DNA of 15,596 bases. Origin: Bacteroidota bacterium. GTDB taxonomy: Bacteria; Bacteroidota; Bacteroidia; NS11-12g; UBA955. Shown piece by piece: positions 7,401 to 14,602 of the stretch (position 1 is its first letter; each line of letters begins with the position of its first letter). The position numbers and the translations under genes are program-made. The notes below the pieces were generated by a model. The model saw nothing but the letters and a program-made list of their open reading frames with translations, was not told where the DNA came from and ran no database searches. The DNA is taken from assembly GCA_947450015.1 (NCBI GenBank), contig CANFUB010000031.1, positions 1-15,596 on the forward strand, in the 5' to 3' direction.

Positions 7401-9333
7401 TATGGTTGAAGACTGGCAGGACATCTGAAGATGTTTTAACAGCACTCGACAAGGTACCATAAATTGGGTCATATGAAGGGTCGTTAGGTTCTGAGGCATA
7501 AACAGAGGCTATTTTAGCAGAACTGTACCAAGTCGGGTTATTCTGACTGTCGAACCCTTTGAATTGTTTTGTAACCCAGAAACCAGTATCAGCTGCGTTA
7601 GCCCTTTCATAACTTCTTCTAGAGCCGTCTATTTCAATAACCTCATCAGAGTAAGGTGCGAAGAGTATGCCTGTTAATCTTACCTGGCCAGAGGCTGGTA
7701 GTTCTACAATTTCTGGGCGTCTTAGATTCTTGTTAGAAGCGTTATAGAGTGTGGCATAAGTTCTGCCATTGCTCATGGTGATTACCCCCTGAAAAATGAA
7801 TGCATTATAGGTTTTGTCGCGGTGGGTGGCTGGTACGCCACGTTTCCAATTTTTATAAAGTACCCACGAGCCATTATTAGGCGCCAAGGGTTTGGAATAA
7901 TCGATTTTGAATTCTAGGAACTCATTAAAAGCTCTTGTCGGATCATTGCGATCTACCTGGGTGCTATATGTAGCGGGCATGTACATAATATTATCAATAA
8001 ATGATAGAGAAGAAGAATAGTGTTGTACCCTTTCATTTCCACCATCTGATACCCAAAAAGAACTGTCGGGTTGGAACGCGATGAACTGGTGACGCATTTC
8101 GGTAACACTGTCGGTAAAATAGAATTTATCATTGGTAACCAATGGGTCTGAGGCATATCCACCATACTGACCGTAAGTCCATAGGGAAACACCGGAGTAA
8201 TTACTATATGATTTAATCTGCTGACTGTTTCCTCCATCTATAACGACAATGTTGTAATTATTAGGAGATACTTCCATATTCAAAGGTTCTTCTAAACCTG
8301 CTAATGAAACAAGGGCAGAACCCGAAAGTGTTCCAGTAGTTGTATCGATGGCGTATTTTTCAACGGTATTTGTACCTGAGATAATCCATAAGTTATCGTC
8401 TTTGTCAACGCATAGTTCCCTTGGATTGGAGATTGAGATAGAGGTGATAGGGCTTCCTGTAGATTTATTTAGGACGTTTATTTTATTTAGACCGCCATGG
8501 GAGATAAAGAGAAATTTACCATTGCGTTGAACAGCTAAACCTGTAGGATTACCAACAGGATCGCTATTGTAAATAACATCAATTGCTTTTTTATACTGAC
8601 GGCCTGTACCCATTTGAACAGGTGTTCCAGATGAGAACAAAACTTCATCATCGCTACTAACTGAGGTGGCATAAGTTAAAGACACTTGAGACGTAGATTG
8701 GTATTGTCCGCCATAGGCATCGAATCCCGACCAATAAACATAATTACCGTCTGTTGCAGTAAAATTTACAACCATATTGGTGCCATATTGCTGGTACATA
8801 ATGGGAATATTTTGTTGTGGTTTGTTAAGAAGGAATTTATTGGTGGCGGTGGTGCCTTCGCTGTAACCTGTACCAAAGTAGGCAAAATTACCTTCAATAA
8901 CCATTGCTTCCATTCTATAGTAGGAGTGGATAACGCTAATTCCATGGGTGGAATCGGAAGTATTACCAATTACGCCTTCCCAGAGGTAATTAACATTATT
9001 GGAAAGTACTTTAACAATAAGACCTGTGTCAGTGATTAGGCGACCGTAATCGTCTTTTCTATCCCATGTTTTGGTATGCGTTCCAGAAGGATAGGAAACA
9101 CCACCCCAAAGGGTACGAACCAAGGTGCCATCTTTTTTATAAACGCCAGCACTTGTTTTAGAGGCAGTCGTCAATTTAAAGGTAAAGGGCACCAAAGCAT
9201 TTTGTGCCATTAAACCTTGACTGAAGGTAGTGAAAAGCGCTAGCAAAACAACGAGTGACCAATGCTTTTTCATTAAGTGCCTTACAATACGAATAATGTC
9301 AGGTTTAAATTTTTGAGTTGTGTTTTGTTTCAT
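4498..9333 (-). CDS. Giant T9SS-exported protein with propeller-like, PA14 and tandem Ig-like domains
   Basis: This is a 1611-residue exported protein. Residues 21-44 (MKKHW... to ...GLMAQ) form a classical signal peptide, cleaved probably near MAQ-NA; the first 20 residues are an extra extension or an upstream start. Residues about 47-113 resemble a FlgD-type Ig-like segment (GVYKKDGTLVRTLWGG). Residues about 130-460 look like a beta-propeller, with NHL-like strings such as GNPTGLAVQRNGKFLFIS and NPRELCVDKDDNLWIISG. A PA14 domain fits about 813-948 (LTATYFDGKYL, TRWSGYVQP, VKLWVDGNLII, Y-S-I-K-M-E). A beta-rich segment of unknown type covers about 951-1170. Four clear Ig/PKD-like repeats plus one degenerate repeat fill about 1174-1528. 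The end, IEIVPNPSTGIIELKS to the final KVIIQ, is a type A T9SS sorting domain, so the protein should be secreted or anchored at the cell surface. PA14 and Ig-like units suggest carbohydrate binding or adhesion (inference); no catalytic motif was recognised. Monocistronic, with its own terminator. Confidence 0.93.
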   Translation of the reverse strand: MKQNTTQKFKPDIIRIVRHLMKKHWSLVVLLALFTTFSQGLMAQNALVPFTFKLTTASKTSAGVYKKDGTLVRTLWGGVSYPSGTHTKTWDRKDDYGRLITDTGLIVKVLSNNVNYLWEGVIGNTSDSTHGISVIHSYYRMEAMVIEGNFAYFGTGYSEGTTATNKFLLNKPQQNIPIMYQQYGTNMVVNFTATDGNYVYWSGFDAYGGQYQSTSQVSLTYATSVSSDDEVLFSSGTPVQMGTGRQYKKAIDVIYNSDPVGNPTGLAVQRNGKFLFISHGGLNKINVLNKSTGSPITSISISNPRELCVDKDDNLWIISGTNTVEKYAIDTTTGTLSGSALVSLAGLEEPLNMEVSPNNYNIVVIDGGNSQQIKSYSNYSGVSLWTYGQYGGYASDPLVTNDKFYFTDSVTEMRHQFIAFQPDSSFWVSDGGNERVQHYSSSLSFIDNIMYMPATYSTQVDRNDPTRAFNEFLEFKIDYSKPLAPNNGSWVLYKNWKRGVPATHRDKTYNAFIFQGVITMSNGRTYATLYNASNKNLRRPEIVELPASGQVRLTGILFAPYSDEVIEIDGSRRSYERANAADTGFWVTKQFKGFDSQNNPTWYSSAKIASVYASEPNDPSYDPIYGTLSSAVKTSSDVLPVFNHSLKGGYHLGGVKVGDNKFLWKTAMATFGESAPNAGDQYKGEYPPDGSYDIGNDVKIGGSNVYTIDKNIFWNYHGEFWGGGQTNKWNHVYDNGLLVSQFGITTADARLMDWDAPPMLAGNVFSSTVVKVGNDLYVYHNDEAVHSGLHRWKITNLNSIQEQTATLSYTITTGGLTATYFDGKYLNSFNRKTTRVDATVNNNSLPVVISNTTNTSTRWSGYVQPAYTQAYTFYTTVSKGVKLWVDGNLIITQWAGNSNTEYTSSTIKLEGGKKYSIKMEINGGTAALSWSSSSQAKQIIPTSALYPAEFPVYTSDGVDLMEGLGSRTILEDGMYGWNRNPAKEDNNWHVNVGLRSLQKDNPDVWIKFSNSTGTNAVTRDLGKVIPCLSKWTIAGNLSFAGNDPNFLGNNFGGFFDILDGKGKVISRITNERLWAGKNPTSIKFNGLEVVNKPAGEMALISNKPQPFAITVDANGINFQYGDFAPINTTAFDPTSDWKQPATIKFYFTTSSVYPNTFKAINVEKLKFFTVAPAIPEITISGANKFCQGDSVTLTSSNSTTYLWSNNATTQSIVVKNTGNFVVIAKDNNGCPLPSDTAKITVNQLPVATITASGATTFCQGDSVTLTASNANSYLWSNNATSNKITLKDPGLVSLIVKDALGCTSLPKAPVQISVNPLPTVPTVTTDKATVFCMGDTITLTSSSANSYLWNNNATTQSIKAVISGDYSVKVGDANGCYNTSTKVPLKANIVPKTDITPSGSTSICQGESVTLTASPAVSYLWSNNETTQSITVDAADDYMVITKDANECFSASPITSVNVNALPEIPKINVIGDVLTSSSANGNQWYFNDVIIQGATARTYTATQNGKYTVKVSDGNSCSSTSDPYNCLTIGLNYLLTQKIEIVPNPSTGIIELKSQYINSGEISISNALGAVVYTAAYNGEPIDMTNFAKGVYTVQLLTSQQLLKGKVIIQ
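4948..5814 (-). repeat. Tandem Ig/PKD-like repeats inside the giant gene
   Basis: Four units of about 70-75 codons share the patterns FCQGDSVTLT, SYLWSNNATTQSI and a later D-x-N-G-C. Unit boundaries are near residues 1174, 1244, 1317, 1389 and 1462; a fifth unit (1463-1528) has lost the first Cys. DNA identity is high in places: 5273-5305 and 5495-5527 agree at 31 of 33 bases, which points to fairly recent duplication or gene conversion. The Cys pairs (for example C1186 and C1230) could form disulfides outside the cell. Confidence 0.85.
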
Positions 9334-9465
9334 AGTGTTAGTTGTTTTTCAGTTTAATATTTTTACGTGTTACAAATGTTCCAATAATTGATTTTTAATA
9401 ATTTATTCTATTATTTATTTTATTTATAGTATTCATAGGTCGTGGGGCCTGTGGCGGTGTTTTAA

Positions 9466-9597
9466 ATAAGTTTATATACTGTAGAGTATTTAAACTCACC
9501 TATTTACGCTCTTGCTAATACAAGTTCAAGTTTTGTTAATAAAGAAAAAAAGAAAATTGAAAAATCTATTCAAGATCTTGAAAATCAATTGAAATAA
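9466..9597 (+). pseudogene. Possible C-terminal gene remnant (start-less 43-codon frame)
   Basis: The frame opens after a stop at 9463-9465 and ends at TAA 9595-9597, with no ATG or plausible start. It includes SPIYALANTSSSFVNKEKKK followed by IEKSIQDLENQLK, a charged amphipathic helix that reads like the natural C-terminus of a coiled-coil protein rather than random AT-rich translation. No family is recognised. It is the only plus-strand coding-like text in this gap. It could be debris of a decayed gene or chance. Confidence 0.3.
9469..9496. repeat. 12-bp imperfect hairpin upstream of the giant gene
   Basis: Arms AGTTTATATACT (9469-9480) and AGTATTTAAACT (9485-9496) pair with one mismatch around the loop GTAG. 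It lies 136-163 bases upstream of the start at 9333. No adjacent T-tract is clean on either strand, so operator or RNA hairpin are both possible. Confidence 0.45.
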
Positions 9598-9782
9598 ATT
9601 TATTAATTTGATTTATTTAGATTTAAATCATGCAAAATCAAGGCATCTTTGAGCCATAATTAGCATAAAATCCGGGTATGAGTATAAATACTAATTGCTA
9701 ATTGGAATATTATATAGATTGATAACAAGTCACGACACCATTACTATTGTTTATTCGATAATCATATGATCTGTGTTTTCGA

Positions 9783-9798
9783 ATTTGACACTTCAAAT
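9783..9798 (-). terminator. Weak hairpin after the membrane glycosyltransferase gene
   Basis: Arms ATTTGA (9783-9788) and TCAAAT (9793-9798) with the loop CACT lie 20 bases beyond the stop at 9818 on the minus strand. There is no good U-tract, so this is a low-confidence terminator. Confidence 0.2.
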
Positions 9799-9817
9799 CA
9801 TTTTAAGAAAATGCCAT

Positions 9818-11104
9818 TTATAGGTTCATGATTTTATTAATTTTCACAACGATTGCTGAAGGGGTGAATGCGACAATCATAATGGGGAATACTGCTACAT
9901 GCCATCTTGGAAGACCACAAAATGGGATTGCAAAGAGTAGATAGAAACCTAATAATATCAATACTGACATTTGAAACCTATTATGGTGATTAATTCTATA
10001 AATGCCTAAAATCAGCATTAGCAATAGCGCCCAATGTATTATTAAATAAAAAAGATGTTTGTATGACGCCATTCTTGCATTATTGAAATTTTCTTTTGAT
10101 AAGTAATTTTTGATTTGTAATCCTTTTGTTTTGGTAGTATCAAAAGTATAAATGTCGAAATCACCTGGTAGTAACCAGTTTTTAGCAAGTTTATCTGGTA
10201 TAACTTTGATTTGAGCCATAGGGTCTTTTTTCCATGCATCAATTGCCAATGCCAGAAAAAAAGAATCCCTTTCAGGACAAGCTTCACATTCAGGTTTTAA
10301 TAATATTTTATTAAGGCCATCAATTTTATCTTTAGGTAAAAATATAGTTTTATATTCACAAAAGGGATGGTGACTTCCATCCAAATTATCATTGTTCCCG
10401 CCATAAATAACTTCTCCTCCATTGAATGCACTTAGTTTGTAAGTTTGAAAAGTTCTATAATTTCGAAAGCCATTGAGTTGTAATAAAACAATTGAACAAC
10501 TAAAAATTATTAAAAGATTTGTGACTATTTTAGTTTTTATATCAGGGTAAATTAAATAAACAATTGGAAAAATAATGACGGCACTTTCAAGTCTGTTAAG
10601 CACTGCTATAGAAATTATAAAAGAAAGTAAAAACAATTTTGAAAGCGTTAAATGATGGTTGTGTATTACAAGTGCAGCATAAAAGCTAAGAAAAATCAAT
10701 GAATAGGCCAAAGACTCTGTTGTGAGGTATCCATTATGAAAATGGATTTCAGGGACAAGAAATAGTAGAAAGATGAGTCCATTTAAGTTTTTTTGAATAA
10801 GCTTTTCAACTTCTCGAATAAGTAAAATTGCCGAGCTGCAAAAAATCAAGGATTGAATGAGGCCAATTATAAAGTGATGATAAGAAAATAAGGTGCCGAT
10901 AATGGATAAAAATAAGGCATAAAATGGATGTCCGTAACAATTAGTAGTAGGGTCAAAAAAATCGAAATCGGTGTACTGTTTTGCTAAAAGCAAATAGCGT
11001 AAAGAATCAGCTGAAGGTGTATATTGAAAAAAGATTTGATTAAAAAAAGTCAAGAAACAATTTAAAAAAATAAAGAAAAATATTAATTTTTTCGATTTGT
11101 TCAT
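9818..11104 (-). CDS. Polytopic membrane protein, GT-C (ArnT/PMT-like) glycosyltransferase candidate
   Basis: This is a 428-residue integral membrane protein with about ten hydrophobic segments (roughly 7-26, 60-74, 77-97, 109-119, 128-147, 155-190 which may be two, 194-209, 350-368, 378-394, 402-420). The first extracytoplasmic loop has SADSLRYLLLAKQY (31-44) with an acidic residue after TM1, followed by GHPFYALFL (58-66); this layout, then a TTESLAYSL segment (128-136), matches GT-C enzymes that use polyprenyl-phosphate sugars. A soluble loop of about 135 residues (211-348) contains DPMAQIKVIPDKLAKNW. The last segments include PRWHVAVFPIMIV (399-411), like the C-terminal membrane part of PMT/ArnT relatives. 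Expected role: transfer of a lipid-linked sugar on the periplasmic face; donor and acceptor unknown. It is transcribed divergently from the carbamoyltransferase operon. It could instead be an uncharacterised membrane protein of this fold; no catalytic residue is proven. Confidence 0.68.
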   Translation of the reverse strand: MNKSKKLIFFFIFLNCFLTFFNQIFFQYTPSADSLRYLLLAKQYTDFDFFDPTTNCYGHPFYALFLSIIGTLFSYHHFIIGLIQSLIFCSSAILLIREVEKLIQKNLNGLIFLLFLVPEIHFHNGYLTTESLAYSLIFLSFYAALVIHNHHLTLSKLFLLSFIISIAVLNRLESAVIIFPIVYLIYPDIKTKIVTNLLIIFSCSIVLLQLNGFRNYRTFQTYKLSAFNGGEVIYGGNNDNLDGSHHPFCEYKTIFLPKDKIDGLNKILLKPECEACPERDSFFLALAIDAWKKDPMAQIKVIPDKLAKNWLLPGDFDIYTFDTTKTKGLQIKNYLSKENFNNARMASYKHLFYLIIHWALLLMLILGIYRINHHNRFQMSVLILLGFYLLFAIPFCGLPRWHVAVFPIMIVAFTPSAIVVKINKIMNL

Positions 11105-11159
11105 TTCAGTATTTTTTATTTTGTTGGTTTGATAGTTTATTTCAATTGACTTAGTTTCG

Positions 11160-11188
11160 ATTCAAATTTCATGTCTAGAAATTTGAAT
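11160..11188. repeat. Perfect 11-bp inverted repeat, possible operator
   Basis: Arms ATTCAAATTTC (11160-11170) and GAAATTTGAAT (11178-11188) surround the seven-base spacer ATGTCTA. It lies 56-84 bases upstream of the minus-strand ATG at 11104, where a regulator could bind. No gene ends nearby, which argues against a terminator. Confidence 0.5.
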
Positions 11189-11339
11189 TATAAAAAATTA
11201 TTGGCATAAAGGCTTACTAACCAACTTGGTTGTAAAAATAACCACTTGATATGAGTTAACTTAGTTTCTACCAATTTATAATTTAACTTAATATACAAAT
11301 TACAAGCTGTTAGTTATTTAAAAAATATATTTTAACAAC

Positions 11340-11370
11340 TTGGATATTTGAATACTATGAAATACATTTG
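11340..11370 (+). promoter_or_regulatory. Bacteroidota-type promoter for the carbamoyltransferase operon
   Basis: TTG at 11340-11342, twenty bases, then TACATTTG at 11363-11370: both halves fit the Bacteroidota -33 TTG / -7 TAnnTTTG consensus with normal spacing. The leader to ATG 11504 would be about 130 bases. Confidence 0.6.
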
Positions 11371-11455
11371 CCGCTTATGTGCAAAAATTGTAAATAAGTT
11401 GTGTAAACTTAGTTATCTACTGATATCAAGCGACTTATTAAATCATAACACATAA

Positions 11456-11463
11456 TAACTTTG
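11456..11463 (+). promoter_or_regulatory. Second candidate -7 element (TAACTTTG)
   Basis: This is an exact TAnnTTTG match about 40 bases upstream of ATG 11504, giving a short leader. At the -33 position only TTA or CTT is found, so it is weaker on that side than the upstream candidate. Confidence 0.45.
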
Positions 11464-11503
11464 TGAAACAAATCGGCTTACAACGAAAAACTAAAACAAA
11501 ACA

Positions 11504-13369
11504 ATGAAAAAAATATTAGGAATTTCTGCATTCTATCATGATTCAGCGGCTGCATTAACGATTGGTGGTAAGATTATTGCGGCAGCCCAAGAGGAGAGAT
11601 TTACAAGAGATAAGCATACACCTGACTTTCCAACCAATGCCATCAGGTATTGTTTAGAAGAAGCTGGACTCTCAATCGATGAGTTAGATGCAATTGTCTT
11701 TTATGATAAACCTCTTTTAAAATTTGAACGCTTACTTGAGACCTACTATGCCTTTGCGCCAAAAGGATTGGTCTCATTTCTTAGGGCTATTCCAGTTTGG
11801 CTAAATGAAAAAATGTTTCTAAAAAAACTTATTCATGATGGCTTAAAGGAAATTGGGCCTTATGATAAGAAAAATTTGAAAATGCTTTTTCCTGAGCACC
11901 ATTTGTCGCATGCGGCTAGCGCTTTCTATCCTTCGCCATATGAGGAAGCAGCTATCCTTACAATTGATGGTGTTGGTGAATGGAGTACAGCATCTTTAGG
12001 CTATGGCAATGGCACAAATATCACCATCCACAAAGAATTAAATTTTCCTCATTCTGTAGGGTTGCTTTACAGTGCTTTTACATATTTCTTGGGATTTACA
12101 GTTAATTCTGGTGAATATAAACTAATGGGTCTTGCACCATATGGCAATCCTGAGGATCCTGAGACTGATAAATTTGTTGGTATTATCAAAAAATATCTTG
12201 TAGACATAAAGGATGACGGATCAGTATGGCTCGACCAATCCTATTATAACTACTCTACTGGTCTGCGAATGGTGCAGGATAAAAAATGGGAAGCACTTTT
12301 TGGTTTTGCAAGAAGAGATGCAGATTCAGACCTTGAGCAGCACCACTGTAATTTGGCACTTGCCATACAGAAAGTGACTGAAGAAATCGTCATAAAAATG
12401 GCTAAGGAAATCAAGCGAATAACAGGTTCTGAGAACCTATGCATGGCTGGAGGAGTGGCCTTGAATTGCGTTGCTAATGGTAAATTACTTAGAGAGGGTA
12501 TTTTCAAGAATATTTATATTCAACCGGCCGCAGGTGATGCAGGAGGTGCTTTAGGCGCTGCAATGGCAGCTAGTTTTATGTATTTTGGTGAATCTCGTGT
12601 AGTAGATGGTGTAAATGATCTTATGTCGGGTTCATATTTAGGACCAGATTATTCAGATAAAGAGATTGAACTGATGAACAGAAAAGTGAAATCGGTATAT
12701 AAAAAATATGATGATTTCAATGAACTTACAAAAAATGTAGCTGCTAGGATTGCTGAAGGTGCAGTTATCGGTTGGTTTCAGGGAAGGATGGAATTTGGTC
12801 CCCGTTCATTAGGGAACCGCAGTATTCTTGGTGACGCACGCAATCCAGAAATGCAAAAGAAACTCAATATCAAAATCAAATACAGGGAAGGTTTCAGACC
12901 ATTTGCACCATCAGTTCTTGCCGAAGATGTAAAGGATTATTTTGAACAGGATTCAGCGTCTCCTTATATGTTAATTGTTTCGCCAGTTATTGAAAGTAGA
13001 AGAAAAGAGCTACCCGATTCTTATTATAAACTTTCGTTATGGGACAGATTATATTATTTGAGAAGTGATGTACAGTCAATCACGCACCTAGATTATTCAG
13101 CTAGAATTCAAACAGTGCATAAAGAAACAAACCCGCGTTATTGGGATTTAATCAATGAATTCAAACAACAAACCGGATATGCGCTGGTTGTTAATACTAG
13201 TTTCAACGTAAGGGGAGAGCCAATCGTTTGCACACCACATGATGCCTACAGGTGTTTCATGAGCACAGAGATGGATTACCTTGTCATCAATAATTTTGTT
13301 TACGCTAAAACGGAACAACCTGACCACACCAATAAAGATAAATGGATGGTTAAATTCAAAATGGATTAA
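11504..13369 (+). CDS. Carbamoyltransferase, NodU/CmcH family
   Basis: This is a 621-residue protein, full length for the family. The N-terminal ASKHA-like domain begins KKILGISAFYHDSAAALT (2-19), followed by AAAQEERFTRDKH (26-38) and the metal-binding block EHHLSHAASAFYPSP (131-145) with H132 and H136; ILTIDGVGEWSTAS (151-164) supplies a further acidic ligand, D155. GEYKLMGLAPYG (203-214), MAGGVALNCVANG (314-326) and PAAGDAGGALGAA (341-353) are canonical. The C-terminal domain has GWFQGRMEFGPRSLGNRSIL (423-442), then REGFRPFAPSVL (461-472) and NTSFNVRGEPIVCTP (564-578). The reaction is ATP-dependent transfer of a carbamoyl group from carbamoyl phosphate to a hydroxyl, as in NodU and TobZ. 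In this setting a surface sugar is the likely acceptor (inference). Cytoplasmic. ATG 11504 has the A-rich leader usual in Bacteroidota. The next gene starts 5 bases after its stop, so translation is probably coupled. Confidence 0.96.
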   Translation: MKKILGISAFYHDSAAALTIGGKIIAAAQEERFTRDKHTPDFPTNAIRYCLEEAGLSIDELDAIVFYDKPLLKFERLLETYYAFAPKGLVSFLRAIPVWLNEKMFLKKLIHDGLKEIGPYDKKNLKMLFPEHHLSHAASAFYPSPYEEAAILTIDGVGEWSTASLGYGNGTNITIHKELNFPHSVGLLYSAFTYFLGFTVNSGEYKLMGLAPYGNPEDPETDKFVGIIKKYLVDIKDDGSVWLDQSYYNYSTGLRMVQDKKWEALFGFARRDADSDLEQHHCNLALAIQKVTEEIVIKMAKEIKRITGSENLCMAGGVALNCVANGKLLREGIFKNIYIQPAAGDAGGALGAAMAASFMYFGESRVVDGVNDLMSGSYLGPDYSDKEIELMNRKVKSVYKKYDDFNELTKNVAARIAEGAVIGWFQGRMEFGPRSLGNRSILGDARNPEMQKKLNIKIKYREGFRPFAPSVLAEDVKDYFEQDSASPYMLIVSPVIESRRKELPDSYYKLSLWDRLYYLRSDVQSITHLDYSARIQTVHKETNPRYWDLINEFKQQTGYALVVNTSFNVRGEPIVCTPHDAYRCFMSTEMDYLVINNFVYAKTEQPDHTNKDKWMVKFKMD

Positions 13370-13374
13370 AAGGC

Positions 13375-14586
13375 ATGTTGAAGAAGTATTTTAAAATTAT
13401 TTTTATCAATCTATTGGTAATTGTTGTTTCCATTGAATTGGTCTCAATGATTTACATTAAGGTTACCAAACCTGTGATTCCAGATTATCAAAGGATACCG
13501 ACTTATTTAGATATCATCACCGATGGCAGTATAAGTTTCAATGATATACTTTTTGGAGCAGGTGAGAAAATACAACAAGACCCCTTAGCGCCTAGAAATA
13601 TTGATACAGCCTATAGTTGGTGCAACTGGCATCCAAGGAACAATGTACACCGAGAAAAATTTCCATGTTTCGATGTATTGTATAAGTACAATGAATTAGG
13701 CACAAGAGGAAGTTTGCCGGATCCTAATGATACATCTACCATCTTATTTATTGGAGATAGTTTTGTAGAAGGATTTGGACTTGAAGAAGACAGTACTTTA
13801 CCTGCAAGAATTCACCAAAAAATAGGAAGACCAGTATTAAATCTTGGAACAAGTGGACATTTTAGCCCAACACAAATGAGTCTTATCTACTCATCCTTTG
13901 CTGAAAAATTCAAACACAAGGAAGTGTATGTGATGTTTTATCTTGAGAATGATTTGATTGAAAATAATATCGACAATCATTATAAACTTTTCGCAAACCG
14001 ATACAGACCTTATAGAGTTTTAACCAACGAAGGTTCATCGAATATTGTCTATAAAGGTAGTCTTGACTCTACTACTTATAGTTGGACACATTACAAAAAT
14101 GAGACTCAAAAGGTATTTGCATACTTTCCACCTAATACCAGCCTTCTAACCAAAATTTCTAGATTAACTTATTTTAAGCGATGTTTGAATCTACTTAAAA
14201 TGAATGCTGTAAAAAAATCGAATTCGAATGAGAAGCCTTCTGAGTTAAATTATACAAGCAAAGATCTTCAGATTCTAGAAAAGGACATGGCAGCGATTAT
14301 TCAGGTTGCAGAGGCTCACCATGCAAAGGTTACATTTATCAACTTACCATCTAAAAATCTGTTCAATTTTGCAGGACAGTCTGATACTAACTTATCAGAG
14401 TATAAAGCACTAGAAACAAAACTTGCTTCATACGCAAATAAAAATAATGCGGGCTACATCAGTTTTTACGATTATATAAGTTCTGAAAAAATAAAAACTG
14501 ACAGACTTTTCTTTCCTTGTGATTTTCATTACTCGAATTACGGGGAGGCGGCATTGACTAAATATATATTAACGACAATAAAATAA
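13375..14586 (+). CDS. Membrane-anchored SGNH/GDSL hydrolase-fold protein
   Basis: This is a 403-residue protein with one N-terminal membrane segment (about 5-28), so the rest is probably periplasmic or extracytoplasmic. The SGNH blocks are all visible: ILFIGDSFVEGFG (123-135) with nucleophile S129, the block II Gly in TSGHFSP (159-165), block III Asn in YLENDLIENN (189-198), and D383-x-H385 in PCDFHYSNYGEAAL (381-394). The triad S129-D383-H385 appears intact. Family members are esterases, lipases or O-acetyl/acyl transferases or deacetylases; the membrane anchor and the position between carbamoyltransferase and small membrane genes suggest modification of an exported glycan (inference). About 90 residues before the GDS block, with a Trp/His-rich stretch SWCNWHPRNNVHREKFPCF (81-99), are of unknown role. 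It starts 5 bases after the upstream stop. Confidence 0.88.
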   Translation: MLKKYFKIIFINLLVIVVSIELVSMIYIKVTKPVIPDYQRIPTYLDIITDGSISFNDILFGAGEKIQQDPLAPRNIDTAYSWCNWHPRNNVHREKFPCFDVLYKYNELGTRGSLPDPNDTSTILFIGDSFVEGFGLEEDSTLPARIHQKIGRPVLNLGTSGHFSPTQMSLIYSSFAEKFKHKEVYVMFYLENDLIENNIDNHYKLFANRYRPYRVLTNEGSSNIVYKGSLDSTTYSWTHYKNETQKVFAYFPPNTSLLTKISRLTYFKRCLNLLKMNAVKKSNSNEKPSELNYTSKDLQILEKDMAAIIQVAEAHHAKVTFINLPSKNLFNFAGQSDTNLSEYKALETKLASYANKNNAGYISFYDYISSEKIKTDRLFFPCDFHYSNYGEAALTKYILTTIK

Positions 14587-14602
14587 AACAAATAATTAAA
14601 AC

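Larger units (their letters stand above)
9334..9817. other. 484-bp region without an intact gene
   Basis: This AT-rich gap separates the giant gene from the membrane glycosyltransferase gene, both on the minus strand. It contains the leader of the giant gene (no exact TAnnTTTG element found), a hairpin at 9469-9496, a short start-less coding-like frame at 9466-9597, and a weak hairpin at 9783-9798 that might end the gene at 9818. Nothing else was recognised. Confidence 0.6.
11105..11503. other. 399-bp divergent intergenic regulatory region
   Basis: This gap lies between divergent starts at 11104 (minus) and 11504 (plus). It holds two plus-strand promoter candidates, an 11-bp inverted repeat at 11160-11188, a short interrupted palindrome AACCAA-C-TTGGTT at 11219-11231, and three near-copies of an ACTTAGTT word (within 11146-11160, 11256-11270 and 11404-11419). 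No ORF or RNA gene is apparent. Confidence 0.65.

Noticed and set aside
5984..9039. Several plus- and minus-strand open frames of 60-119 codons within the giant gene
   Set aside because: All lie inside one uninterrupted 1611-codon frame with recognisable domains; products are out-of-frame readings.
10042..10287. Minus-strand open frame of 81 codons within the membrane glycosyltransferase gene
   Set aside because: It is in another frame of the same strand; the 428-codon frame with regular membrane segments is the real gene.
12250..12507. Minus-strand open frame of 85 codons inside the carbamoyltransferase gene
   Set aside because: Antisense to strongly conserved carbamoyltransferase motifs and without protein-like features.
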